From assembly GCA_009801015.1 (NCBI GenBank), contig VHZZ01001034.1, positions 59,969-82,713 on the forward strand: 22,745 nt of DNA. Reading direction: 5' to 3'. The position numbers were made by a program, and so were the translations under genes. Shown here piece after piece: positions 8,927 to 18,141 of the stretch; the first letter of the stretch is position 1; the number at the start of each line of letters is the position of its first letter. The notes below the pieces were generated by a model. It was given only the letters and a program-made list of their open reading frames with translations. It had not been told where the DNA came from and made no database searches. The DNA is from Silene noctiflora. Lineage: Eukaryota > Streptophyta > Magnoliopsida > Caryophyllales > Caryophyllaceae.

Positions 8927-11900
8927 ATGGCAATGGTTACAAAAGAGGAAAGTCCGGTGACTGTAGCTACTAAGGTTGATTTGCCTCCGACATTGAGCCC
9001 CGACTCTGCAGTACCTGTGTCACATACTGATCGAGAGGTGAACGCCTCTATTGCTTTAGAGAAACCATCAGAAGATGGTTTTAATTGGAGAAAATATGGG
9101 CAGAAAAACGTCAAAGGGAATGAGTATGTAAGAAGCTATTACAAATGCTCTTATCCAAACTGCTGTGTAAAAAAACAAGTTGAGAGATCTCATGATGGCA
9201 GAATTACGGATGTTACATATCTGGGGAATCATGAACATGCTAAACCTCATGCTGAACCAAAAGGAGCTGTTCCTTCTCAACTGGCCGTTCCATTTCAATT
9301 ACCGGAGTGTCCTCCATCAGCTGTTGATGAAGGTAGAAATTAGATTGTACTTTTGTTTCTTAAGTTTTTGACCGCGTAAATATTTCTGTTATTCACCGCT
9401 GTATGTTCTCCAACCTGAAGATAAACCATCAGATAAGCATTCCCCTGGGACTGATGATGTACGACCAATGAAAGTGGAGACAGCGATTGTTGCAGTACCT
9501 GATGGTCCAATGAGTATTTCTGTCACACCATTAAATCAGCGAAGGGATGAACATAGTGAGAGCTTGACCCCGAAAAGACGGTATGTGTATTTCTGTTACA
9601 CCTTGAATAGTTTTATATGGTGGCTTTGTAGAAGGGCTGTTTATTGTTATTTATCTGCAATCCTCCCTCTCAAAACATATGTGAAATACAGGAAGAAAGC
9701 CGCTGACAGTGCTGATATCACGCCGGAGAAACCTGGCCAGGAATCTCGTCTTGTCATTCAAACAGTTAGTGAGGTTGATATCGTGAATGATGGGTACAGG
9801 TGGCGCAAGTATGGACAGAAAATGGTCAAGGGGAATCCGAATCCCAGGTATGAACTTATCATCCTTATATCTATGTGTAATATCCAAAGACTCAATGTAA
9901 AGAAAGACCGACTTCTAGTTTTGTGGATTTAACCAAGTATAGTGGCTTGTTTAGCTTGGGCTATTTGGAAAGCCTATTTGTGTTGCTAAGTGCTAACACG
10001 AAGGTAAGGTTGCGTACATCCGATCCCCCCTGACCTTGCTATTTACGGGAGCCCTTGTGGCACTGGGGTAATGTTCTTATAGTGCTTGTTTAGTTCTGCA
10101 TTTTGGATGCTACTTTTCTTCATCGCTGTTGTGTTTAAATCATCTGCATTTGTCTTACATTACCCTGCATCTAAATTTTGAGCTTTCCAGTTTCCATTGA
10201 CAATCTATAAGTATACTCATGATTTAAGTAGCTTGGACCGACATTGTTCATGACGCCATTTGCAATGATTTTGTTCAGTTAGAAATATGACAGAGCTGTA
10301 TGAAGAGTAGTGGGGAAAAGGCCAAAGAGAGAAGTAAAAAAGAGTGTATGTATTTCTGTAAGGTTATTTTAGTCATTAATAGAACTCATCTAGTCAGTTT
10401 ATCGTATTTGCATGTGTGTATTCTACCTCATACGTCAATCGCTGCAAATAAAGGGGAGTAGGGAAGACATAGTGCTAATCGCTAAGACACTGTCAGTGCA
10501 AAGGTTTCCTGAATGCAGCTACTTGTCTGTCCTCAGTGGCAGGTTACTATCTAATTAGTAGGGTCTCCCCGCATTTTGTGGACAATTGATGTCTTACATT
10601 ATTAAGTTACCTGAATTGAAAATTTCTTGTGATCCGATAATAAAAAGAAATAAATGGCAATCTAGTAAAAATGACCCCGTACTAAGAATTCAAGTTCTGC
10701 TACTATCTACCCTGTGTCTTTTTTGTACACTATCATCCTGTTCCTTCTACGATGCTGTGTATTCTGTGTACAATGTTCAGTGATACTCGTGTTCCTTCGA
10801 AAACATTCAGTGACAGTCATCTTGTTTTTTATGCTCTTCTGGCACTTATCTAGTGCCTTCTGTAATATTCGCGGACATTTTTTTTTACGATGGATTCAAG
10901 ATAATTAGACATGTTTCACATTGGCCACACGATTCATACACTGAAAGGGTGAAAGGTGCACTATGTTGGTAAGAAGTACGAGCTGCCTAACATTGACATT
11001 GGACTTCTTTCCTTGAAAGCTAAACACTGTCGTGAAGGCCGCACGTCAACCATACTATTCACCTGTACTATGTTAAGCGAGGGTGAGAGGATATGGTTGC
11101 TGCTTTTGTACGGGCTAGGGGACTGTCAACATTTAGTCTTGGAAAACTGAAAAAAAAATGGCTAGTTGATTTGCAGGACGACGGTCTTTTATAGTAACAG
11201 TTTATGTATGTATGAGCTAGGAGGGTGCAATTCTGGGTCTTTTATAGTAACAGTTTATGTCTGCTTTGGGAGTGACAGCTCTTCAAACACATTGGTTTCG
11301 GCAGTAAATGACGCCATTTTTAGGGAGTTTTAATACTGTTCTGTTGAGGTTTATGAGGCCAACGACTTAGGCCTTGATTGATGCATTTCATGACACACTG
11401 TTCATTATGGTGACCATACACCGCCTCTTTATGTTTTCTAACAAAAGACGGTAAGACTAAATACATTCAGTCACACATACCCATCCATATACAGAAGCCT
11501 TCTAGTTAACGAGGTAATGTTATAAAGTTGCTTCACATTTTTTTTTTTTGGCCATTCACATGTACTGCATGGTGCAAAATTTCATTTTGTGGGTCTTAAG
11601 GGAGACACAATGGTAACGGGATTCGAACTTTGGTCACACATCAGGACGTTACTAGCTAAGCTAGTTGATATGTGTGTGTACTACATAGTTTCTACATAGA
11701 TGGTAAACAGAGATTTGCTAATGTCATGCAGGAGTTACTATAGGTGCTCTACAGCAGGCTGCCCAGTAAAGAAACATGTGGAGAGGGCATCCTATGATCC
11801 TAAAGTCGTAATCGCCACCTATGAGGGTCAACACGACCACAACATTCCTCCTGTGAGGACAATTGTTCCTCAGGGTCCGGCACCTCCTTCTGGTGGAATG

Positions 11901-12200
11901 GAGTCTAATGGGGTCGAAAAATTAAAGTCCGAAGAAAGCAATGATGCTCGGGATCCCACAGCCGAGGATAACGACACCCCACCAATCGCTGTCAAGAGCG
12001 AGAACGAAAAATTATCGCCTGATAATAATGAGGGCCACAAAGCCCTCAACGGCGATAACAGCGACCAAATGACCGAGGAAACTGGTCAGGTCCAAGTTGA
12101 AACCACCTCTGAAGTTTCTAAAACCGAGCAAAAAGATGCCAAGATTGAGACTGATTCGAACGGTGTAGAAAAGACGGACGATCAACCTGCCAACTGCTGA
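8927..12200 (+). CDS. WRKY1: Group I WRKY transcription factor (WRKY1-like), four coding exons
   Basis: Coding exons are 8927-9332, 9421-9580, 9692-9847 and 11732-12200 (stop TGA), giving 396 aa. All introns are GT-AG and join in frame. The N-terminal WRKY domain has WRKYGQK at 54-60 and a C-x4-C-x22-H-x-H zinc site (C74, C79, H102, H104). The C-terminal domain has WRKYGQK at 226-232 and C-x4-C-x23-H-x-H (C246, C251, H275, H277). The third intron splits the Arg codon of NPRSYY, the usual intron site in this domain class. A basic NLS-like KRRKK lies at 187-191. The tail (290-396) is acidic, hydrophilic and low-complexity. Two intact domains define group I, which bind W-box DNA in the nucleus, mainly through the C-terminal domain. 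The [15 protein letters not shown] context and [12 protein letters not shown] match Arabidopsis WRKY1/ZAP1 best in memory; the orthology is inferred. ATG 8927 has A at -3 and G at +4. A longer N-terminus from an upstream exon is possible. Confidence 0.9.
9581..9691 (+). other. 111-nt frame-preserving intron within the WRKY NLS codons
   Basis: Donor ACG|GTATGT and acceptor TACAG|GAAG. The length is 37 codons and no stop occurs in the coding frame, so retention would insert 37 residues rather than truncate the protein. The exon junction lies inside the codon for the second Arg of KRRKK. Confidence 0.7.
10003..10078 (+). mobile_element. Au-like SINE 3' fragment
   Basis: It begins GGTAAGGTTGCGTACATC, followed by a GATCCCCCCTGACC stretch, CGGGAGCCCTTGTGGCACTG and GGGTAATG. 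These are the hallmark blocks of the 3' half of the plant Au SINE family. The tRNA-related head is absent or unrecognisable upstream. It lies in the sense direction in the WRKY intron. Confidence 0.75.
11183..11260. repeat. Exact 25-bp direct repeat, offset 53 bp
   Basis: A 25-base unit starting GGTCTTTTATAGTAACAGTT occurs at 11183-11207 and 11236-11260 without mismatch. The sequences after the units differ, so only this part was copied or kept. Confidence 0.85.
11538..11672 (-). mobile_element. tRNA-derived SINE-like copy
   Basis: Read on the minus strand it starts with an A-box-like TAGCTTAGCTAGTAACG, followed about 20 bases later by a B-box-like AGTTCGAATCCC, and ends in a 12-base A run (plus-strand T run 11538-11549). 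This order (tRNA promoter boxes, body, poly-A) is that of a SINE. No clear target duplication was found. Confidence 0.5.
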
Positions 12201-12957
12201 ATATATATTGTTGCCATATTAAGTTCAGAGTTGATAGAAGATTGTTGTAGGCAGTAGAGATGCTATAATGGGATTGTAAATAATTCTAATTAGATGAGGC
12301 TGCCATAGCCAGAGGTGTCTAATTTAATTGCTCATAATAATAAGATTATTATAGATTTCCTCTATTTGTCTCTAGTTGAGGGCTAGCTGACTCTATTTTA
12401 GTGTATTTTTCTGTGGATGCTTGCTGAATTTGTAATTCTCCTGTAGAATTGAGTTATGATGAATGTTATGGTTTCGGAAATCCCTAGCTTTGGGAGGGAC
12501 GTAATTTTCCCTGTTCGTTTCGATTTCTTCAGAACTTGTATGATTTTAGATTTTTAGTATTTAGCTATCCCACAATTTCTCGGATAAGACGGTTTGATAG
12601 ACATATGATATGACAAGATAGGTCGGTATAAACGATATTCATATTCATACCGTCTTATGATATTTACTTGAACCTGGTATATTACTCAGTAGTATTTCAG
12701 GTTCCTGATCCCAAATGGTTCAATGCACATCAGCCAAATGCCTGACCTATGGCCTGCCCTATGGGCTATGGCTCTGGTCGAGTCTGGTGGGTCATTCAAG
12801 CATGCACATAAGAAATCATAAATAAAAAAGGATCTCTATCTCCAAAAGGTAACATGCTCTGCAAGCCTTATTAAAACAGGAAATGCAAAGAGCAGAAAGT
12901 TTACAACTTGAGTTTCAGCTTTGAGAAACTGAGAAACATATCAGTATAACAGTAAAG
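12201..12957. other. Convergent WRKY/GRAS 3' regions
   Basis: The two genes end tail to tail. On the plus strand, an AT-rich stretch with AATAATAATAAG (about 12334) may serve the WRKY transcript. On the minus strand, TTTTAATAAGG (about 12868) may serve the GRAS transcript. No coding frame with a signature is present. A small inverted repeat lies at 12584-12658. Confidence 0.45.
12584..12658. repeat. 75-bp element bounded by inverted ATAAGACGGT
   Basis: ATAAGACGGT (12584-12593) and its exact complement ACCGTCTTAT (12649-12658) face each other around 55 bp of AT-rich sequence. This may be a tiny MITE relic between the convergent genes. Confidence 0.55.
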
Positions 12958-14556
12958 CTAGCTACATTGCCACGCACAAGATGCGACCAAATCTCGGTTC
13001 ATCCAACCAAGATAGAGAGCTCCATCCCTCTCGTTGAGCCTATATCTATCACTGTAGTTCTTTAGCAACGTCTTTATCGTACTATTTACCAAAGTACTCA
13101 AAGGGTATGGCCTAAACCCAGCCATTGTGAAACGAGACCTCCACTTTCCTAAGAGTTCATGGCGTTCCACTCTCTCCACCCCCTCGCACGCTATCAAGTT
13201 AACCACATCCCTTGCTAGACAATGTTGCTCGACATTGATCCGATCCTTGTGAGCCCGAGGTAGGGTCACGTCCATAGATTCAAACATCGCGGTGTAATAG
13301 TCCAATGTCTCTTGAAAGCGTGGTAAGAAAGAAGCTGTGTTTGTGTTAGACTCTTGCTCGACCAGCGTTACCACTTTAGGATTTAAGCCCTTGGCTAGCC
13401 TAATTAAACGGTCTCGATGGTTCTCGGTGGTTACACTTTCATCGGGCATGTGATGAAGCATGAACGCAAAATTCACAGCTAGGGCATCACCATGTTTGAT
13501 ACCGAGATCATTGAATTGAACCCGACAACCTGAGATGTCTACAGCATGAAACTCGAATGGCACCTTGCAAGTTTGGGCCAACCGTGAAAGTCTCTGTCCC
13601 ACAATGTTCAGCCCACCTCCACGGGCATAGGCGGAGTGAGAATCGTCAATCCCGGTTATGCGGATGTGGGGTGGCCCACCAGGCCTAGCTGCGAATGCTT
13701 GGAGGAGGGTCACCCATTGACTTCCCTGGCCTATTTGGAAGTCAATGATGTGAACCCTCCTCTCATCTTTCATAGCTTCGGCAATGGCACCATTTGCAGA
13801 CATGTAACCAAACTTAATGTACGGACAAACCTCGAAAAGCAAATGCATGTAGGATAAAAGATCGGCACTAGCTGGCTCTTTGCACCTCAAGGCCTTGTAA
13901 ATCGAGCTACCTGAGTCAGCTTGCCTAGCCACAAGCCCTTCCAACATGTATGCACCCAATCTTTGGATCGGTTCACCAGAGACTGACACCATTTGTCTCA
14001 GTTCATCCATTAACCATTGAGCCACCAATTGGTCATTCTCAGCAACAGCTCTAGCGCACGCAACAAGGACTTGTTTCAAGTCTTTTCGGGCAATCATGTC
14101 CACAACCCTTCCCCAGCTGTCCATCTCCAACGGGGTCACATGGGTCCCGCCCACAAACGTGTGGCAGTAGCTGTCTATTGTATCGGTGTCAGGTCCCAAC
14201 ATTGCGGATTCCAGCTCTCTCAGCTTGTACTTCAAGTCACCGAAATCCTCGGTCACACAAGAGTTGCTCAACGGAGAGTTATCAGGGTTATCAGGGTAAG
14301 AATTAGAGCTAAGGATGGATCCATGGCTTCCACTACCCGAGAAGTTCAGTGCTGATGCGGATCTGTACATAGGGTAACTCCCTACTCCTATGGATGATTC
14401 CAAGGTGCTATACTGTCCTCCGGGTGAGATATTTGGCGATGTGAGACTTTCATGACTGAGGTTGGAATAACAAGGTTGGGGGTTCAAAGATTGACATTGG
14501 GGACTAAAATGTGTGTCAAAGTCTCTCTTGGACCGGCAATATAGACTATTCGACAT
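12958..14556 (-). CDS. GRAS-family transcription regulator, PAT1 subfamily
   Basis: A single uninterrupted exon codes 532 aa, the size range of PAT1/SCL proteins (about 490-600). The N-terminal 1-145 is Ser/Asn/Pro-rich and variable. The conserved GRAS region follows: LHRI about 157-240 (SVSGEPIQRLGAYMLEGLVA at 191-210), VHIID at 268-272 followed by FQIGQGSQWVTLLQAF, LHRII about 310-345, AVNFAFMLHHMPDESV (360-375), the PFYRE-like LPRFQETLDYY (411-421), NVEQHCLARDVVNLIACEG (441-459) and the SAW block ending LGWMNRDLVASCAW (516-529). These match Arabidopsis PAT1 and SCL1/5/13/21, which act in phytochrome A, light or stress signalling in nucleus and cytoplasm. Which paralogue it is cannot be told by eye. 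An in-frame stop lies upstream (near 14660) with no other in-frame Met before 14556, which supports this start. Confidence 0.95.
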   Translation of the reverse strand: MSNSLYCRSKRDFDTHFSPQCQSLNPQPCYSNLSHESLTSPNISPGGQYSTLESSIGVGSYPMYRSASALNFSGSGSHGSILSSNSYPDNPDNSPLSNSCVTEDFGDLKYKLRELESAMLGPDTDTIDSYCHTFVGGTHVTPLEMDSWGRVVDMIARKDLKQVLVACARAVAENDQLVAQWLMDELRQMVSVSGEPIQRLGAYMLEGLVARQADSGSSIYKALRCKEPASADLLSYMHLLFEVCPYIKFGYMSANGAIAEAMKDERRVHIIDFQIGQGSQWVTLLQAFAARPGGPPHIRITGIDDSHSAYARGGGLNIVGQRLSRLAQTCKVPFEFHAVDISGCRVQFNDLGIKHGDALAVNFAFMLHHMPDESVTTENHRDRLIRLAKGLNPKVVTLVEQESNTNTASFLPRFQETLDYYTAMFESMDVTLPRAHKDRINVEQHCLARDVVNLIACEGVERVERHELLGKWRSRFTMAGFRPYPLSTLVNSTIKTLLKNYSDRYRLNERDGALYLGWMNRDLVASCAWQCS

Positions 14557-14621
14557 CGCTGGACTCGCTATTTGGACAGGCAGATTAAGATTTCTTTGAC
14601 GGGTATGTATAGGTTGATGAG

Positions 14622-14737
14622 CTATGTTAAAGGAAATGGCTCCATTAGATGTTGAATATCACAAACATCCCAATAAGCATCAAAGAATTGATTCCAATGG
14701 CATCGCTTTCAAGCTACTGAGGAATCAGGGGCATCAT
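14622..14737 (-). promoter_or_regulatory. Chain of four short uORFs in the GRAS leader
   Basis: On the minus strand: uORF1 14737-14714 (7 codons plus TAG), uORF2 14703-14680 (7 plus TGA), uORF3 14680-14645 (11 plus TAA) and uORF4 14645-14622 (7 plus TAG). uORF2 and 3 overlap as TGATG, and uORF3 and 4 as TAATG, an arrangement that permits stop-restart. The main ATG is 65 bases after the last stop. The leader exon boundary is inferred from a TTTTTGCAG acceptor just before 14757. Confidence 0.55.
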
Positions 14738-14801
14738 CTACAGGATGAAAGCAACACCTGCAAAAACCAAAAGTCAATTTTGTTATCAACCTATGATTAA
14801 T

Positions 14802-14876
14802 CAATAACAACAAATAGTGGGGTAACGAGGGCCGGACGCAGCTTTACCAATACAGAGGGGCTATTTCCGTAAGACC
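14802..14876 (-). mobile_element. Au-like SINE 3' fragment, antisense
   Basis: Minus-strand reading gives GGAAATAGCCCCTCT, GGTAAAGCTGCGTCC, TTACCCCACTATTTG and then a short TTGTTGTTATTG tail. These correspond in order to the 3' half and TTG-rich tail of Au SINEs. It lies close to the GRAS leader exon. Confidence 0.65.
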
Positions 14877-15671
14877 CGTGATGAAAATTGCTTCAAATAT
14901 TGCATTGAATGACGGCTATTTTACAGTAAAAAGAAGCGACCATCAAAATCTTAGATTGTTTTATGCTTTCTATTCTTATATATTGGTGGATTCCAAAACT
15001 CGGAAAGTACCAAATATCAAAAGGGGAAAAAGAACTTGCTTACAGAAATGACAGTGAATATAGGTCACATTAAACTTCACAAAAAAGGCAAATTATACAT
15101 AGGTAACAATTAGCAAAAACAACCACGCACATATCAGGCTACGACATGGAGTAGATCTCTTTGAACCGAGGCTGAAAGAGCAAGCAGGTAAAAATTTGGA
15201 AAGATATGGTAGTCCAAATACAGAACAACCATAGCAACAACAAAAACTAGAATGAAGCCTTGAACCCAAATGATTCAGGGTAGCTATCAGAGGCAAACTC
15301 TTCCTTTACTTTCCTTTTTCCCAGGACAAAGAGACGAATGTGATACGATTCCATCAGAGAGAAAAAAACAGAAGTAACTTACAAGCAAAATCTCTCAACA
15401 AGATGCATTTATCCTTATAACAAGGATAAGAAGCAAAGAACTTATCACAAAACACCAAGTGATATAAAAGCCACCACATCATCTATGTTGACAAAATTCA
15501 TTCAACAACCTCACTAATTTGACTCAACTCTCATTAAAGCTTCATATTCTTGGTCAAGCATTCTCATCTAAAGACAATTTAAGTAAAATCCGTCCATCGG
15601 AACACAGACCCAACAACTACTCCATATTATACTCACCATTTTGAAACTCCAAAGTTTCCCAACTTGCCTTG

Positions 15672-15751
15672 TTACCCATGACTATCATTTGTTTACCTTT
15701 GATTAAAAGAAAACTCCTCACAAAGAAAATAAAAGGTAAACAGATGATTGG
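15672..15751. mobile_element. Short Stowaway relic
   Basis: ATCATTTGTTTACCTTT (15684-15700) is inverted against AAAGGTAAACAGATGAT (15732-15748), 16 of 17 positions matching, and the right side continues TGGGACGGAGGG, the typical Stowaway terminus. The left terminus is degraded. Confidence 0.65.
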
Positions 15752-16064
15752 GACGGAGGGCGCACTAGCAACCAAAATTCTTAAAAACGACAAAAATGCA
15801 GCATAATTGAGGTCTCAACAACTACCAAGCATGCGAGATGCTAGACAATATCTTCTTGAAAGATTCCATTTTTATAAAGGGATTCAACTATCCATGAAGT
15901 TTGTACATTACTATAATCAAGAAATTCATGTCTTTCTATTTTTAATATGTTTTTTTTGTAGGGTTGTGAGAATTAGTCCAAGATACAATGCAATCAAATA
16001 ATTAAATACTTTATTTCATATTAAAACAACTTGTGATTTACTGAATCCATATACTTTTCTTTAG

Positions 16065-16135
16065 TGAAACGGGAACCTGGTTACGCAAAATGATGCTGAT
16101 GAGATTCAAACCTAGGTCATGGGCAACTCCCTCAT
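16065..16135 (-). mobile_element. SINE-like tRNA-related fragment
   Basis: Read on the minus strand, GAGGGAGTTGCCCATGACCT, then GGTTTGAATCTCATCAGCAT and a GGTTCCCG segment resemble the tRNA-derived head of a plant SINE, with GGTTTGAATCT as a B-box variant. No tail was located. Confidence 0.45.
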
Positions 16136-16358
16136 AATTTGGATTGGTTTGGTGCAAAACATTTGGAAAGTTAGTTTCTTTCCCTTTAATTTTGAACTTT
16201 TTTCACTAGCCCTAGTATTTAGAACCACCATGCTTTTAAAAAAAACATAAAATTTTGCAAAAACACAAAAAATAGCTAATCAACAGCAGTATATATAATC
16301 ACAATCCCACCAACATATCTGAATTTCAGCCAAAATTAGCAAAACACACAAAAAAATA

Positions 16359-16406
16359 CTCCATCCGTCCTAGTAAGGGTAAAACAAATGACTGGGACGG
16401 AGGAAG
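16359..16406. mobile_element. 48-bp miniature Stowaway with TA flanks
   Basis: The left end CTCCATCCGTCCTAGT and the reverse-read right end CTTCCTCCGTCCCAGT agree at about 13 of 16 positions. TA lies directly outside both ends (16357-16358 and 16407-16408). Almost nothing separates the termini, so the element has lost its interior. Confidence 0.7.
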
Positions 16407-16423
16407 TAATACCTAAAAATCAG

Positions 16424-16577
16424 TCGTGGAGCCAGGATTTGTACCTAAGGGGCCAAAAAAATTAAATTTCAGGGGCAAGCAAATAATACAACAAGGTAAA
16501 CTATCGGAAATTTTAACTAAAACTTTCATTGTTCATGGGACGAGCGCCCCTACTAGCCCCCTTAGCTCCAACACGGC
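16424..16577. repeat. GTGGAGCCAGGATTT-type dispersed repeat
   Basis: The left side reads CGTGGAGCCAGGATTTG and continues to GGGGC. The reversed right side reads CGTGTTGGAGCTAAGGGGGC. This looks like an inverted-end repeat of a kind scattered in plant genomes; the superfamily is uncertain. Confidence 0.45.
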
Positions 16578-16802
16578 TTAAGATCTAATACCAACCCATA
16601 ATTTGCAGGTATGTGAACAACCCATTTAATCTAACAGAACACAAACCTCAATTACAAACACATGAGCATAAATTATGCACAATCACAGTAAAATATTGAA
16701 CAAAAACTGAAATTTTGATGCACAATTAAATACAGTGGATATAAAAATATAAGTGTAACATCTGGGATGATATGACAAACCTTAGTAAATTGAGGAATCT
16801 AA

Positions 16803-16890
16803 TGTAGAGAGAGAGAGAGTGAAGGAAGAAGTAGACAGTTAGTGCAGAGTGTTCAGAAAAGGAATAGCATCTGTTGATTATAAAAGATTT
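16803..16890 (-). promoter_or_regulatory. Probable GRAS transcription start region with CT repeat
   Basis: The minus strand carries a (CT)7 run (complement of 16806-16819), a common feature of plant leaders. About 60 bp upstream is a weak TATA-like TTTATAAT (within 16876-16886). Placement depends on the inferred leader intron. Confidence 0.35.
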
Positions 16891-17014
16891 TGGTTTTTGG
16901 ATTACCCTTGGTTTTGCTATTTTACTACAGTTTTGCCCTTTCTCTTTTGCATGCTCAATTTATTTTGAAACGAAAATTGTTGTTTGAACGGATACACTTA
17001 ATAAAGCGTCTTGC

Positions 17015-17162
17015 TTGTGACAGTCTTTTCGAAGAGACCTCTTCAAAGAGACCTCTCACAACCCTTCCCCACTTGTCATTTTCACTTGCACTCTTACTTC
17101 AGTAAGTAGATTATACATCTGATGTAGTACATCAGATTGTGACGGTCTTTTCGAAGATACCT
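17015..17162. repeat. 26-bp direct repeat pair, offset 122 bp
   Basis: Copies at 17015-17040 and 17137-17162 share TTGTGAC(A/G)GTCTTTTCGA and differ at two of 26 positions. After the first copy, a further short tandem (TCGAAGAGACCTCT then TCAAAGAGACCTCT) is present. Confidence 0.75.
17117..17137. repeat. Perfect 21-bp palindrome
   Basis: ATCTGATGTA and TACATCAGAT are exact reverse complements around a single G. It abuts the second copy of the 26-bp repeat. The bases just before it, TAAGTAGATTATACAT (17103-17118), recur exactly at 4509-4524. Confidence 0.75.
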
Positions 17163-17910
17163 TTTTCTCCTCTCACTTGCCCTTTTGTCTCTCTTCAAAG
17201 TGACGGATTTTGTCGTTACAAATGAGAATTTGTGTACACTTAAATAGATGGATGAGACAAAAAACGAAATGTTTAGAAAATGACAAGCTCTTATTTATCT
17301 ACCTATCTAGGGTCGTATTTGGTCAGTTTTACACGTAAATCGGATATGATTGTCATAAGGGAGATCAACTGATTTTGAATAGGTGTCATGAAAAACCGTC
17401 TCACTTTAATAATGTGATAGACAACTCATTTGCTCATTTTAGTTTTATTTATTTTACTTTTTAAAGTTAGTTTCTCTAGGAATGAAAATTGGATTTTCAG
17501 GCATAGTTAACAACACTTTATACAATTGACATATATCTCATCCGAAAATAAAGTACCCCTAAACCGATCATAAATATCTCAAATTAGACACTCAACGGTT
17601 TTTTTTGGCGTCATAAAAAAAGATTAACTCGATGATGGAGTTAATCTTAATCTATCTCATCCTTTTTAGTTGATAAGTATGAACAAAGCCTCAAAATATC
17701 TAAATACAAAAGGGGTGTTATTTATTGTTTATTGTCACGTTTTGAACTTTTTTCTTTTAAAAAAATAACGAGGCTAGACCTGTTTCAATTTTCAAGTGAT
17801 AAAATGGATTAAAACACCATACATTTTCAAAATACATTTTGAAGTACAGATTTAAAGTTTAATTTTGATCGTAAATCTATATAATTAATTAGGTAAACTC
17901 AGAATACCAA

Positions 17911-18141
17911 GGCTATGTTTTTTTCGGCTGAAAGGAACTAAATTGAACAGAATGAAACTAAGCTGAAGTGAACTTAATGGATTGGAACTGAGCTGAATTG
18001 AATGAAGTAGAAGTAAGAGTTTAATTTGTGAAGAGATAAGTTGAACTAAACTGAATGAAATTGAATTAGACTGAATTAGATAGAGTTAAGCAGAAATAAA
18101 AACGAGCTGAAATTAAGCAAAAAAGAACCAGAACTATACAT
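17911..18141. repeat. Degenerate CTGAA-rich minisatellite-like tract
   Basis: Over about 230 bp, variants of GAACTGAA / GAATTGAA / AGCTGAA recur every 5-10 bases. The left edge reads GGCTATGTTT and the right edge AGAACCAGAACTATACAT. It may be the interior of a hAT-like MITE, but matching termini are not clear. Confidence 0.55.

Larger units (their letters stand above)
9848..11731 (+). other. 1.9-kb intron inside the second WRKY domain
   Basis: Donor CAG|GTATGA at 9848 and acceptor TCATGCAG|GAGT ending at 11731. Small open frames inside lack any recognisable feature. Contents seen: an Au-like SINE fragment (10003-10078), a 25-bp exact direct repeat (11183-11207 and 11236-11260), a tRNA-like SINE copy (11538-11672) and GACGGT motifs near 11182 and 11447. 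This is large for an intron at this site. Confidence 0.75.
14758..16780 (-). other. Probable 2-kb 5' UTR intron of the GRAS gene
   Basis: On the minus strand a donor-like CTAAG|GTTTGT lies at 16781/16780 and an acceptor TTTTTGCAG|GTG at 14758/14757. A leader intron with an intronless coding part is common in PAT1-type genes. The stretch has no coding signature and holds SINE and Stowaway relics. Alternative splice edges are possible. Confidence 0.45.

Noticed and set aside
8851-9298. Minus-strand open frames across the first WRKY exon
   Set aside because: Antisense shadows of the conserved WRKY domain.
10586-11150. Three small plus-strand frames in the large WRKY intron
   Set aside because: They lie in intron sequence with no domain signature and no conserved context; chance frames are expected.
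11605-11665. A tRNA gene
   Set aside because: A- and B-box-like motifs are present but no cloverleaf with an anticodon arm can be folded by eye, and an A-tract follows, so a SINE fits better.
13636-14355. Open frames on the plus strand opposite the GRAS gene
   Set aside because: They are antisense shadows of a conserved coding exon, with no signature of their own.
16890-17105. 71-codon plus-strand frame near the GRAS promoter
   Set aside because: It overlaps local repeats and has no recognisable domain.
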